Both the position numbers and the translations under genes were made by a program. The notes beneath the pieces were generated by a model, which saw only the letters and a list, made by a program, of their open reading frames with translations, did no database searches and was not told where the DNA came from. Positions 18,092 through 27,201 of a stretch of 52,012 bases of DNA are shown one piece after another. How positions within the stretch are numbered: the first letter of the stretch is position 1; each line of letters opens with the position of its first letter. This DNA comes from Clostridioides difficile CD160 (GTDB taxonomy: Bacteria; Bacillota; Clostridia; Peptostreptococcales; Peptostreptococcaceae): the NCBI RefSeq assembly GCF_000449425.2, contig NZ_AVHW01000051.1:1-52012 (forward strand). Direction: 5' to 3'.

Positions 18092-18985
18092 ATGAGTAGT
18101 ACAATCAAATCAAATCGAATAAAGGGCATAATGTTCATAATATCATCAGCTCTTGGTTTTGCAATGATGTCTGCGTTTGTAAAACTAGCAGGAGATTTAC
18201 CAAGTTTTCAAAAAGTGTTCTTTAGAAACCTGGTATCAGCTATAATAGCATTTTGGCTTATTATAAAACATAGAGGTAGTCTAACTGGTAAAAAGGAAAA
18301 TTTAAAAGTGCTTTTATATAGGTCAATATTTGGAACTTTAGGAGTTATATTCAACTACTATGCAATTGATAGATTGATGCTTTCAGATGCTAACATGTTA
18401 AATAAAATGAGTCCCTTCCTTGTAGTTATATTTTGTGCAATTGCTCTAAAAGAGAAAATAAATGTAAAACAGATAGGAGCTATTATAATTGCATTTGTAG
18501 GGGCTTTATTCATAATAAAACCAACATTTAGTGTAGAAGTGATTCCATATTTAGGAGGAATTGCAGGAGCTATATTTGCAGCAATGGCATATACTTGTTT
18601 GAGAGTTCTTGGAGATAGAGAAGATTATTATACAATTGTATTTTTCTTTTCAGTTTTTTCATTGGTTACTGTAGGACCAATTGCCTTTGCAGTATATGAA
18701 CCAATGACTCCTATGCAACTTATATATTTATTACTAGGCGGCGTATTTGCAAGTTTAGGGCAATTTGGAATAACTCTAGCATATAAGTATGCACCTGCTA
18801 AGGAAATTTCTATCTTTGACTACAGTAATATAATTTTTTCAGCAATTTTAAGTATATTCTTATTCAATGTCTATCCTGATATGTTAAGTGTTGTTGGATA
18901 TTTAATAGTATTTTCAGCAGCATTTTATATGTTTTTATATAATAAGAAGTTAGATAAATTAGATAAAGAAAATAGAAAGCAATAG
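18092..18985 (+). CDS. DMT-superfamily (EamA) transporter
   Basis: 297 residues, with about ten hydrophobic helices in two EamA repeats (about 10-140 and 155-285). The first repeat has ISSALGFAMMSAFVKLAGD and FRNLVSAIIAF; the second has a GGVFASLGQFGITLAYKYAP-type motif. Members export amino acids or other metabolites, or act in nucleotide-sugar transport; this substrate is unknown. AGAGGT precedes the ATG. It is a single gene with its own promoter and terminator. Confidence 0.9.
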   Translation: MSSTIKSNRIKGIMFIISSALGFAMMSAFVKLAGDLPSFQKVFFRNLVSAIIAFWLIIKHRGSLTGKKENLKVLLYRSIFGTLGVIFNYYAIDRLMLSDANMLNKMSPFLVVIFCAIALKEKINVKQIGAIIIAFVGALFIIKPTFSVEVIPYLGGIAGAIFAAMAYTCLRVLGDREDYYTIVFFFSVFSLVTVGPIAFAVYEPMTPMQLIYLLLGGVFASLGQFGITLAYKYAPAKEISIFDYSNIIFSAILSIFLFNVYPDMLSVVGYLIVFSAAFYMFLYNKKLDKLDKENRKQ

Positions 18986-19093
18986 AGTAATAAGATAGAT
19001 AAAAAATTGTGTTTAGAGTTTGTATTTAATACTTAAAGTTTTATATTAAAATTAAATAATATATAGATTGAAAATACTTAAAATATGGGTCTA

Positions 19094-19138
19094 AAACAGC
19101 AGTTAAGATTGAAAAATTATAACTGCTGTTTCTTTTAT
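19094..19138 (+). terminator. Intrinsic terminator after the EamA gene
   Basis: AAACAGCAGTTA (19094-19105) pairs perfectly with TAACTGCTGTTT (19120-19131), followed by CTTTTATT. Confidence 0.8.
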
Positions 19139-19213
19139 TAAAAATATCCAAATGTATGTAAAAATAGACTATAATAGAGTAGTATAAATAATATAAAGGG
19201 GATAAATTAAAGT

Positions 19214-20500
19214 ATGGAAAAAGTAAAAATTGCTGTGATTGGAGCAGGTAATAGAGGAACATATGCATATGCTCCATATATTTATGAGAATTCTGATGTG
19301 TGTGAAATAGTTGCCGTAGCGGAACCTAAAAAAGGAAGACGAGAATTATTTACACAAAAATATAATTTAGATAGTAAAAATGTATTTGAAACTTTAGAAG
19401 ATTTTTTTAAACAAGATAAAATGGCAGATGCAGTTATAATAGCTACAAATGATGATAGACATTATGATGTAGCAAAACTAGCTCTTGAAAAAGGATATCA
19501 TGTATTATTAGAAAAACCAATGTCTAACAGTTTAGATGGTTTGGTTCATATAGATGACTTGTGTAATAAGTATAAAGATAAGATTTTTATGATTTGTCAT
19601 GTACTTAGATATTCTCCGTTTTATAATAAACTAAAAGAAATTGCAGAAAGTAAAAAACTAGGAGAGCTAGTTAGTATACAGTATAATGAAAATATAGGAT
19701 ACTGGCATTTTGCACACAGTTTTACTAGAGGAAATTGGAGAAATAGTAATGAAACAAGTCCTTTAATTTTAGCTAAGAGTTGTCACGATATGGATATTTT
19801 ATTATATTTAGTAGGAAGTAAATGTAAAAAAATATCTGCATTTGGAAGTTTGAAGCATCTTAATAACCAAAATGCTAGTGGAGAAATGGCACAGAACTGT
19901 CTTCAATGTTTAGTTGAAAAAAAATGTCCATATTCAGCAAAGAAAATTTATCTAGAAAAAGATAGAAGTATAAATAGAGCAGTTCATATAAATCCAACAG
20001 AAGAAAATATTTTAAAGATACTTGAGACTAGTCCATATGGAAGATGTGTCTATAGATGTGATAATAATGTTGTAGATAATATGGTAAATATATTACAGTT
20101 TGAAAATGGAGTTACAGCTACTTTTAATTTATGTGCATTTACTAAAGAAAGCGGAAGAACTATAAAGCTAATGTTTAGTCATGGTGAAGTTGGTGGCGAC
20201 CTAAATAAAAATGAGATAAGAATTAAAGAATTTGGAAAAAATGAAGAGATAGTTATAAAGCCATCAAATAAACAGAATATGGTAGAGGAATATGACAGAA
20301 ATCTTATTTCTGAGTTTGTTAAGTTAGTTTCAAATAAAGAATTAGAAAAGAGTAGCGTAGCAGCAAAAGAGGCTATACAAAGTCATGTAATGGCATTTGC
20401 AGCTGAATATTCAAGAGTGAGTGATGAAGTAGTGTATATAGAAGATTTTTTTGATAATGCTAGGCAAATCACTAGAGAAATAGAAGAAACTATATTTTAA
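19214..20500 (+). CDS. Gfo/Idh/MocA family oxidoreductase
   Basis: 428 residues. An N-terminal Rossmann fold (VIGAGNRG, 8-15) binds NAD(P), and the family's EKP motif is at 100-102 (LLEKPMSN), with the substrate domain after about residue 125 (DMDILLYLVGS). The family oxidises or reduces sugars and cyclitols. An added cluster of Cys (about 225-245: CLQCLVEKKCPYS) with further Cys near 277-283 is found in a clostridial/Bacteroides subset; its role is unknown to me. AAGGGG lies about 11 bases before the ATG. It stands alone, so no substrate can be proposed. Confidence 0.88.
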   Translation: MEKVKIAVIGAGNRGTYAYAPYIYENSDVCEIVAVAEPKKGRRELFTQKYNLDSKNVFETLEDFFKQDKMADAVIIATNDDRHYDVAKLALEKGYHVLLEKPMSNSLDGLVHIDDLCNKYKDKIFMICHVLRYSPFYNKLKEIAESKKLGELVSIQYNENIGYWHFAHSFTRGNWRNSNETSPLILAKSCHDMDILLYLVGSKCKKISAFGSLKHLNNQNASGEMAQNCLQCLVEKKCPYSAKKIYLEKDRSINRAVHINPTEENILKILETSPYGRCVYRCDNNVVDNMVNILQFENGVTATFNLCAFTKESGRTIKLMFSHGEVGGDLNKNEIRIKEFGKNEEIVIKPSNKQNMVEEYDRNLISEFVKLVSNKELEKSSVAAKEAIQSHVMAFAAEYSRVSDEVVYIEDFFDNARQITREIEETIF

Positions 20501-20524
20501 TTGAGAGAATTTGTTAAATAAAAT

Positions 20525-20587
20525 AAAGATAGATTAGATAATAGATATACTAATGGATGTGTTCTATTAAAAAATCTATCTTTTTTT
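20525..20587. terminator. Bidirectional intrinsic terminator
   Basis: AAAGATAGATT (20525-20535) pairs with AATCTATCTTT (20573-20583), ending in a T-run. It serves the oxidoreductase and the convergent YrvL-like gene. Confidence 0.75.
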
Positions 20588-20588
20588 A

Positions 20589-21032
20589 TTAAGATTTTTT
20601 CTTATCTCTATCAAAAAAATCCATACATTCGGATAAAAGATAAGAAAGTAAAGCGAATAAGATTTCTGTACTTAAAGGAATCGTTATTGAATCCATAAAT
20701 GTATCAATTATGTTCATAGCTAGAAAAGTTAGTATAAAATCAATTATAAATTCGCAAAGCTTATATATTGAGTAAGGTAATTTGTTTACATATCTGAATA
20801 TATCTAAAATAGTAGTGCATAAAAAATCAATTGGAGTAGTTATACAAAAATATATTAAAAAGAAAATTAGTACAGACCCAAGAGTTTTATATTCAAAACC
20901 TAAGAATGATAAGAAGCCAATTCCTATAACCGTGAAAATACAAAAAGTTATACCAAAAAAAACAGCAAAAAATAAAAATACAGAAATAAATTCGCCTAAA
21001 GGAATTCTTCTTTTATTACTTATCTTAATCAA
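20589..21032 (-). CDS. YrvL-like small membrane protein
   Basis: Up to 147 residues with four predicted membrane helices (about 14-38, 47-70, 83-110, 115-137) and a charged tail. The pattern resembles the YrvL family, whose B. subtilis member affects a sigma-O system; the resemblance is by eye only. The start is problematic: the in-frame TTG at 21032 directly abuts AAGGAG with no spacer, and the next in-frame options at a normal distance are ATT or ATA. It begins 9 bases after the stop of the M55 gene, so translational coupling could rescue initiation. Otherwise it may be a gene that lost its start. Confidence 0.65.
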   Translation of the reverse strand: MIKISNKRRIPLGEFISVFLFFAVFFGITFCIFTVIGIGFLSFLGFEYKTLGSVLIFFLIYFCITTPIDFLCTTILDIFRYVNKLPYSIYKLCEFIIDFILTFLAMNIIDTFMDSITIPLSTEILFALLSYLLSECMDFFDRDKKKS

Positions 21033-21041
21033 CTCCTTAAT

Positions 21042-21836
21042 TTATATAAATAATAACATTCTTAAAAATTCATAATAGTCTTCTGTTTCAAATAGTATTG
21101 TTTGAGAATCTATTTTTTTCATATTTGGATAAAAAGAAGCTTTAAAAGCTTTGTAATGCTCTCTAAATTTTATTTCTATTTTGAATTTATCAGGCAATTT
21201 TATTAAGTGTCTAGATAAATCTCCAGATAAAGCTTCTTTAACACCTTTTTCTATTTTTCTTAGTGCCAGATTTGGATGTATTGAAATTGAACCGTTTCCA
21301 ATTCCTTTTGACACAGGTACAGTAATTATATTTGGGTTTAGTTTTTTTGCACTCTCACAAAGCATTTCATCTCCACTTAAAAATGCTACAGGAATATGAT
21401 AGTATGCAGCAATATAAGCATTTATAGTAAACTCAGATGCTATTTCATCATTTATTTTAAAATAGTCATAATCAATATCCATGGTATGAGAAAGTGGATT
21501 ACCATTACAAGTAGCTCCAGAATGATAACCAGTAAATATACATGCGTCAAAGCTTTCATCAATTCCAGCCATCATAACTAGTGGGTCTTTAGTCCATCCT
21601 CTAAGTATTTTGACATTTTCAGGTAAAATATCTGGATTAATATTTCTACCACTGTCATGTGCATCTTTGACAAGTATTTCATGTATACCAGATTGAGTAG
21701 CTCCATCACATGCAGCTGCTATTTCTTTACTCATTTGTGTTCTGTAGTGCTGTGAAAATTCACATTCAAGTTTTGTCTCATCCCAATTTACAATACCACA
21801 AGTACCTTCTATATCAGCACTTAAATATAATTTCAT
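21042..21836 (-). CDS. M55-family D-aminopeptidase (DppA-like)
   Basis: 264 residues. The zinc D-aminopeptidase DppA releases N-terminal D-amino acids such as D-Ala from peptides. Metal and catalytic signatures are visible: SADIEG (Asp8, Glu10), VKDAHDSGRN (His), IFTGYHSG (His) and LSHTMD, with a Glu in FLSGDEM. ATG at 21836 has a GGGGG site upstream; the longer frame to 21908 adds a hydrophobic leader but has no ribosome site at its start. In B. subtilis dppA sits with dipeptide transport genes; here it precedes only the YrvL-like gene. The substrate is probably a wall-derived D-Ala peptide. Confidence 0.92.
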   Translation of the reverse strand: MKLYLSADIEGTCGIVNWDETKLECEFSQHYRTQMSKEIAAACDGATQSGIHEILVKDAHDSGRNINPDILPENVKILRGWTKDPLVMMAGIDESFDACIFTGYHSGATCNGNPLSHTMDIDYDYFKINDEIASEFTINAYIAAYYHIPVAFLSGDEMLCESAKKLNPNIITVPVSKGIGNGSISIHPNLALRKIEKGVKEALSGDLSRHLIKLPDKFKIEIKFREHYKAFKASFYPNMKKIDSQTILFETEDYYEFLRMLLFI

Positions 21837-22241
21837 AATATAGCCCCCCTTATATTTATAATTAATGATAATAACAGATAACAGAAAAATATAATCAATA
21901 AGGGGCATAAAAATATTATGTCTTACTATTAATTATTATTAAATCTGTAACTGAAAAATTACTAAACTAGCATTAAAAATATAACACTAGGTATCATCTA
22001 TTTGTATAATTTTTTTTATGTAATATTTATATAAGATTGTAACATATAAGTAGTTACATTTACTAGTTTAACATAGTTATGTATCATTTTTAAATTAAAT
22101 TGTTTACAGAAATTATTATAAGGATTTATATTAACTAATAGAAAAGAAAAAAGTAGAGAGCTATAAGAAATAAACTGATAATTAATGTACGAAAGTGTAC
22201 TTAATAGTTGATAAATAACTCTCAAAAAGAAATGTATTATT
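21837..22241. other. Non-coding gap of about 400 bp
   Basis: Very AT-rich, with stop codons in all frames and no open frame carrying a ribosome site. Small hairpins are present (TGTAAC/GTTACA around 22040; GTAC/GTAC within ATTAA arms near 22185). Both flanking genes are on the minus strand, so it holds the M55 promoter and probably the end of the upstream unit. No known riboswitch recognised. Confidence 0.5.
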
Positions 22242-22604
22242 TTAATTGTATTTTTTATTCTTAATAAAGAATACAATAATTATTGATAAAATAGGATTTA
22301 TTGAAAATCCAAATAATGTCCAAAAACTACTATTAAGATTTTTCTTTGTAGAAATTTTATTACATGCTATTAGGATTATTATATAAATGATACAATTTAA
22401 TATTCTAAATATATGTGATATAAAATTTTGAGCAAGTGCAAATAAAGTAAATGCGTAAAATAAGCCTATGAAAGCAAAGAAAAAGTAGTTTAAATTCTTG
22501 AATTTTGGAAGTTGTTTTTTACTATCATTAATTGACATGATAACACCAAGAACCATAGCTATCCATCCAAATAAATTTGCTGCTTGTAGACTAAATATTG
22601 TCAT
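22242..22604 (-). CDS. Hypothetical four-helix membrane protein
   Basis: 120 residues with four hydrophobic stretches (about 5-25, 37-58, 65-85, 95-115), linked by short polar loops (NDSKKQLPKF, NKISTKKNLN). A good AAGGAG site precedes the ATG. I do not recognise the family. The tail is basic (IKNKKYN), suggesting a cytoplasmic C-terminus. It lies between TrmO (upstream, separate) and the gap before M55, probably as its own unit. Confidence 0.65.
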   Translation of the reverse strand: MTIFSLQAANLFGWIAMVLGVIMSINDSKKQLPKFKNLNYFFFAFIGLFYAFTLFALAQNFISHIFRILNCIIYIIILIACNKISTKKNLNSSFWTLFGFSINPILSIIIVFFIKNKKYN

Positions 22605-22748
22605 GTATTTTCTCCTTTATATTTATTTATATTTAAGTATACAAGATAATTTATTAATATTAAAGTAGATAAAAGGAATTATATAATTTCAAAATTTAAA
22701 TATAGGTGATTAGCATATGTTTAAGATACAGTTGAAGAATAAAAGATA

Positions 22749-22788
22749 AGACCCTTAATTAGAGTATTCTAACTAAAGGTCTACTGTA
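22749..22788 (-). terminator. Intrinsic terminator after trmO
   Basis: AGACC(C)TTAATTAGA pairs with TCTAACTAAAGGTCT (22749-22782) with one or two mismatches. Read on the minus strand it lies just after the trmO stop and is followed by TATCTTTTATT. Confidence 0.55.
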
Positions 22789-22794
22789 AATAAA

Positions 22795-23271
22795 TTAAAA
22801 TTCAAATTCATTTTCCCAATCAAATTCTCCTGACTTTTCTACGCTTTTAGGCCAATGATTACACCATTTAGGAACTGATGGATTTTCGATTCTATCAACA
22901 CTTGGAGTATATGGTTTTAAGTCAATAACAGGACTATTGTCATTAGCATCAATATATGGGATTTTTATTATACCATTCTCATGGTCTATACTAATGATTT
23001 GTACAGTAGTTAATGCTATTGGATTAGGTCTAATAGGTGACCTTGTCGCAAATATTCCCAGAATATCTGGTGCATTTTTATATGGTTTTGGAGTTTCCAA
23101 AATATTTCTTAATTCAGTATTATCGAATCCATCAGCCCACCAAAGTACATTTAAGTGAGCAAAGCCATCAAGCCCTTTTAAAGCAGGTATGTATTTTTTA
23201 TCCAATTCAATAAAGATTTCTTCACCTTGAACACGTATTTTTCCTATGGGATTTACTAATATTTGTTTCAT
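22795..23271 (-). CDS. trmO: tRNA (t6A37) N6-methyltransferase, TrmO family
   Basis: About 158 residues. TrmO transfers a methyl group from S-adenosylmethionine to N6 of t6A37 in threonine tRNA. Family motifs: VNPIGKIRV at the start, GIFATRSPIRPNPIALT in the middle and IDLKPYTPSVD near residue 120. ATG at 23271 lies 6 bases after GGAGGT; longer starts run through a poorly conserved leader. Some bacterial homologues are longer (about 230), but single-domain versions like this are common in Firmicutes. Single gene. Confidence 0.9.
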   Translation of the reverse strand: MKQILVNPIGKIRVQGEEIFIELDKKYIPALKGLDGFAHLNVLWWADGFDNTELRNILETPKPYKNAPDILGIFATRSPIRPNPIALTTVQIISIDHENGIIKIPYIDANDNSPVIDLKPYTPSVDRIENPSVPKWCNHWPKSVEKSGEFDWENEFEF

Positions 23272-23368
23272 AATATTACCTCCAATTATTTGGTTTGTCA
23301 TTTGTAATTTTAGAATAGTACCTAACACCATGTTAGGGTCAATATAAAAAATTATTAAATATTAATAA

Positions 23369-24538
23369 TTAAAAAGCTAATACATTTTTTACATGAAGCA
23401 TGACACCAGTAATAAGGCAATCTTCATCAATGTCAAAGGTAGATGTATGCAGAGGAGAAGTTATATCCTTTTCCCTATTTGCACAACCAATATGGTAAAA
23501 AGCTCCTTCACAGTTCCTTAAAAAATATGAAAAGTCTTCAGCCCCAAGAGTGGGGGCATCTTTAATGATAATATTTTCTTTTCCAAACAAATCTATAGCA
23601 TTTTGTTTAACATAATCTACAAGATTATTTGAATTTATAAGGGCTGGATAACCTTCCTCAATTTCAACAGAAATACTTCCTCCAAATGTTTTACAAGCAA
23701 AATCGCAAATTTCTTTGATTCGTTTTTTTGAAAAGTTTCTAGTTTCTTGAGTTAAAGTTCTCAAAGTTCCTTTTATAACAACTTTATCACAAACTATATT
23801 TTCTTTAATTCCACCTTCAATTTTTCCTAGAGAAATAACCACAGAATCGGTAGGGTTTGTATTTCGGCTGACTATTGTTTGTAGAGCTGTTATGATATGA
23901 GCAGATATAACTATAGCATCAATACCTTGATGTGGATAAGCTCCATGACATTTTGCACCATGTACAGTTAATCGAAGTGTATCAGTGGAAGCATTTAAAG
24001 TGTTGTATTTTAATTCAATTAGGTTTTTATCAATGTTAGGATTTACATGAAGACCAAATATGTATTTTACATCTGGATTTTTCAGACATCCATCCTCTAT
24101 CATGAGTTGAGCACCACCAATGGTTTCTTCTGCAGGTTGAAAAAAGAGTTTTACATTTACATTTAGATAATCCTTTAATTTAAATAGTATATTACAAGTG
24201 CCAAGTAAAATAGCAGTGTGTGCATCATGACCACATGCATGCATTTTACCAACATTAATTGACTTATAAGAAGAATTGAGTTCTTCTGTTATAGGTAAGG
24301 CATCTATATCAGCTCTTATTGCAACTGTTTCAAAGTTTGGATTTACATTTATATATGCAGTTACTCCAGTGTGATTTTTATATTCAATATAACTTATACC
24401 TATTTCATTTAAATACTCAATGATTTTTTTCTTAGTTTGAAATTCTTCTAATCCAAGTTCTGGAGTTTTATGTAAATCTCTTCTGATACTTATAACCCAA
24501 TCATTTATTTCATTACAAAGAGCTTTTATATTAAGCAT
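23369..24538 (-). CDS. M20 family metallo-amidohydrolase
   Basis: 389 residues. Metal-dependent hydrolase of N-acyl or carbamoyl amino acids and small peptides. Visible: MHACGHDAHTA (two metal ligands) near residue 95, FQPAEETIGGA (catalytic Glu-Glu) near 130, a lid/dimerisation domain about 180-290, and LGAEDFSYF and PLHTSTFDID near the end. No signal peptide, so cytoplasmic. It resembles the amidohydrolase/hippurate hydrolase group (HipO, AbgB, N-acetyl-diaminopimelate deacetylase-like); the substrate cannot be set. ATG at 24538 is preferred over one three codons earlier that overlaps the AGGATG site. Divergent from the LD-carboxypeptidase gene. Confidence 0.92.
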   Translation of the reverse strand: MLNIKALCNEINDWVISIRRDLHKTPELGLEEFQTKKKIIEYLNEIGISYIEYKNHTGVTAYINVNPNFETVAIRADIDALPITEELNSSYKSINVGKMHACGHDAHTAILLGTCNILFKLKDYLNVNVKLFFQPAEETIGGAQLMIEDGCLKNPDVKYIFGLHVNPNIDKNLIELKYNTLNASTDTLRLTVHGAKCHGAYPHQGIDAIVISAHIITALQTIVSRNTNPTDSVVISLGKIEGGIKENIVCDKVVIKGTLRTLTQETRNFSKKRIKEICDFACKTFGGSISVEIEEGYPALINSNNLVDYVKQNAIDLFGKENIIIKDAPTLGAEDFSYFLRNCEGAFYHIGCANREKDITSPLHTSTFDIDEDCLITGVMLHVKNVLAF

Positions 24539-24700
24539 AAAACACATCCTAACTATATTAAAAATTTATTTTTCTTCATTAATTATATTATTCAATATAA
24601 ATCATTATTCTGTATCAAGTATAAATAAAATATCTTATAATTATAGTAGAGATATTTAACATGAAGAAGAGTATATCATTTTAGAATAAGAGGTGTTTAA

Positions 24701-25564
24701 ATGTTAGGAGTAATTGCGCCATCTGGGCCATTAAGAAATACAAGTTTAGAGGAAATAAAGTCTAATTTAGAAATTTATGGTTATGAAGTTAAATTTTCTG
24801 AGAGTTGTAGTTTAAATTATAAAGGGTATTTAGCTGGTAATGATGATATTAGAGCAAAAGATATAGAAGATATGTTTTTAGATAAAGATGTAGATATGAT
24901 TATGTGTTTAAGAGGAGGTTATGGGACAACAAGGATATTAGACAAGATAAATTATGATATAATAAAGCAAAATCCAAAACCATTTATAGGTTTTTCTGAT
25001 ATAACAGGTTTAAACTTAGCTTTCTATAAAAATTGTGGTCTTTTACCATATCATGGGATAATGGCAGCAAATGTAGCCAAATGGGATGAATTTACCTATA
25101 AATCTCTAATAAATGCTTTAGAATTTAAAGATGAACTCTACTTAGAAAACCCAAAAGAAGAAGAGATTTATACTGTATGTGAAGGTAGTGCAGAGGGAAT
25201 AATAATGGGAGGAAACTTATCCTTAATAATTGCTACAATGGGAACTAAATATGAAATAGATGCAAAGGATAAAATTTTATTTATTGAGGAAATTGGGGAA
25301 TCTCAATATAAACTAGATAGAATGTTAACCCAACTATATTCTTCAGGCAAACTTGATGAGTGTAATGGTATAATTTTTGGAGATTTCAAAGATTGTATTG
25401 AGGAAAAAGATTTGATAGAATTATTAAAAGAATTTGCAAGGAAGGTTAATAAGCCAGCTATATATAATCTTCAGTCTGGACATTGTGTCCCAATGGTAAC
25501 TATTCCTTTAGGTAGAATGTGTGAATTAAATGCTACAGAAAAAATGATTAAATTAAAAAAATAG
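24701..25564 (+). CDS. S66-family muramoyltetrapeptide LD-carboxypeptidase
   Basis: 287 residues. Removes the terminal D-Ala from tetrapeptides released from peptidoglycan, in the cytoplasm. Family features: IAPSGPLRN at the N-terminus, LRGGYGTTRIL (70-80), the likely nucleophile Ser99 in IGFSDITG, a Glu in FIEEIGESQYKLDRML (about 205-220) and a His in SGHCVPMVTIPLG (about 262). AGAGGTG precedes the ATG. It is close to, but divergent from, the M20 gene; together with M55, M20 and the dipeptide epimerase it fits murein peptide recycling. Confidence 0.92.
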   Translation: MLGVIAPSGPLRNTSLEEIKSNLEIYGYEVKFSESCSLNYKGYLAGNDDIRAKDIEDMFLDKDVDMIMCLRGGYGTTRILDKINYDIIKQNPKPFIGFSDITGLNLAFYKNCGLLPYHGIMAANVAKWDEFTYKSLINALEFKDELYLENPKEEEIYTVCEGSAEGIIMGGNLSLIIATMGTKYEIDAKDKILFIEEIGESQYKLDRMLTQLYSSGKLDECNGIIFGDFKDCIEEKDLIELLKEFARKVNKPAIYNLQSGHCVPMVTIPLGRMCELNATEKMIKLKK

Positions 25565-25634
25565 TGTGTATATAAATATAATGGAAATATGGTATAATCT
25601 TATACAAGTAAAAATTTAGCTAGGAGGATGAAGA

Positions 25635-26228
25635 ATGTCTGATGATAGAATAATAGACTTTAACGAACTAAAGAACAAAGTTAAAGATTCTGATGTAGAT
25701 AAATTTGAGCAATATATATATAACTTATATTTTTCTGTTATGGATGGAAAGATGTCGATGGCTGAGTTTTCAAGAAAAATATTTGATTATATGAGAGATA
25801 ACAACATATCTCAAGAAAAGTTTATGAAAATACAAAAACAATTTATGGAGAGATATGGTATGGACACTGAAGAAGTAGAAAAACAACTTAGAAACTTTGG
25901 AATCGACCCTTCTACAGCAGGTTTTATGAGTAATAATACTTCCAGCAAAGTATCTACAGAAGATTTAGAATCATTTAAGAAGAGTGCAGGATTTTATGAG
26001 AAATATGGTGAAAAAATTCAACCTAAAAGTTGCATAACAACATTCATAAAAAATGATTTGAATGATATTAATGTAATAATAGACCAAGAAAAAATAATGC
26101 TTTGTAGTGATAAAAAAATAAATCTTATGGACTCAGAATTAAATGAGTTTTTATTAGAATATAAGAATATGTTCAACAAAAAGATAAAAGTAGTTATGTG
26201 TGAGACTACAAACAAGTATGACTATTAA
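25635..26228 (+). CDS. DUF3867-type conserved protein of unknown function
   Basis: 197 residues, acidic, with no membrane segment. The N-terminal 95 residues are helical (FNELKNKVKDSDVDKFEQYI, SMAEFSRKIFDYMRDNNISQ). The C-terminal half has a strand-rich stretch (IMLCSDKKINLMDSELN). It matches clostridial DUF3867 proteins in general character; the call is from memory. A strong AGGAGG site lies 7 bases before the ATG. It is followed by a strong terminator. No function can be proposed. Confidence 0.75.
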   Translation: MSDDRIIDFNELKNKVKDSDVDKFEQYIYNLYFSVMDGKMSMAEFSRKIFDYMRDNNISQEKFMKIQKQFMERYGMDTEEVEKQLRNFGIDPSTAGFMSNNTSSKVSTEDLESFKKSAGFYEKYGEKIQPKSCITTFIKNDLNDINVIIDQEKIMLCSDKKINLMDSELNEFLLEYKNMFNKKIKVVMCETTNKYDY

Positions 26229-26280
26229 AAAGTAAATTTAACTATTAAATCAATATCACTTAGTTATATAACTTAAAAAC

Positions 26281-26342
26281 AAAAATCGCAATTTATTTTT
26301 CTTACAAAAAACGAGTAAGGAATATGTAAATTGCGATTTTTT
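26281..26342 (+). terminator. Strong intrinsic terminator after the DUF3867 gene
   Basis: A perfect 15-bp outer stem (26281-26295 with 26327-26341, AATCGCAATTTA in the left arm) encloses an inner CTTAC/GTAAG stem and ends in T6. Confidence 0.85.
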
Positions 26343-26478
26343 ATATTATAGAGATTGGTCATAGTAAATAACATTTATAAGTAATAATATCCTTTTAAAA
26401 TTGTATTATTCTATTAAAGTTTTATTAAAAATGAGTTGTTTAGTAATTATATAATATACTGTACGAAATATTGAATTA

Positions 26479-27114
26479 TTAATATAGTTCTTTTAATACT
26501 TTAACGCCATTTTGAATCATACTATTAAAGAATACTAAGTTTAAAAGTTCTGCAGGATGAACATTTGGGATATCATAAGTATCTACCAAATTCATAGGTA
26601 CAACTATATTTTTTTCAATATTATACTGATTAAAATAGGCTTTTAGAGTTATTGCAAATTGATATATACATATATCTGTACAATCACCAACTATAATTAT
26701 ATTATCTATATCTTCAAAATCTAAACTTTCTAATGCAAAAAATCCATTAGTAGAATTTTTAGGAAGAATTTGTAGATTCTCTATTGATTTAAGCTCATCA
26801 ACCAATTCACTTTCTACATCATTTTCTAAACAGTGAACAGGGTAACTCAAAAGCTCTATAGACTTAGGAGTATGAGAATCAGTAAATGCTACTATTCTAT
26901 TTAATTTATTCGATATTTTTTTTGTAAATACTTCAATTGGTTTTATTAAAGACTCTACTCTAGGAGAGTATAAGGCACCTTGTTTTGCAAAACCATTATT
27001 AACATCAATTATAAATAAAGCAGTTTTACTCAAATCATAATTTTCTATTTTTTCTATTGGTAGATTATCTAAATTACTTTTTAAAGCTTCAAGTTCATTT
27101 AATAAGTTATCCAT
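26479..27114 (-). CDS. Isochorismatase/nicotinamidase-like cysteine hydrolase
   Basis: 211 residues. The cysteine hydrolase triad is visible: Asp37 in FIIDVNNGF, Lys119 in ILPKNSTNGFF and Cys149 in GDCTDICIY. Asp79 and His81 (FTDSHTP) and His94 are placed like the metal ligands of nicotinamidases. Nicotinamidase (PncA) is therefore possible, giving nicotinate for NAD recycling, but the short first region (1-30) is atypical, so the family-level name is kept. GGAGGT precedes the ATG. It is downstream of the GDPD gene on the same strand but about 90 bp away, likely a separate unit. Confidence 0.88.
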   Translation of the reverse strand: MDNLLNELEALKSNLDNLPIEKIENYDLSKTALFIIDVNNGFAKQGALYSPRVESLIKPIEVFTKKISNKLNRIVAFTDSHTPKSIELLSYPVHCLENDVESELVDELKSIENLQILPKNSTNGFFALESLDFEDIDNIIIVGDCTDICIYQFAITLKAYFNQYNIEKNIVVPMNLVDTYDIPNVHPAELLNLVFFNSMIQNGVKVLKELY

Positions 27115-27201
27115 AGTTATACCTCCGAGATAAATTTAATAAAATTGTACATATTAATTATATAAAAGTCAAGGAGTACAAACATTGTATGGTTAGCTAT
27201 G

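Noticed and set aside
20782..21075. A 97-codon plus-strand frame opposite the YrvL-like gene
   Set aside because: Lys/Ile-rich antisense reading without a ribosome site; the minus-strand frame has a coherent four-helix pattern.
21837..22241. Riboswitch or T-box in the 400-bp gap
   Set aside because: Only short AT-rich hairpins; no conserved T-box, purine, SAM or c-di-GMP core seen by eye.
22016..22276. An 86-codon minus-strand frame in the gap next to the small membrane protein
   Set aside because: Runs through hairpins, overlaps the end of the real gene and has no start signal.
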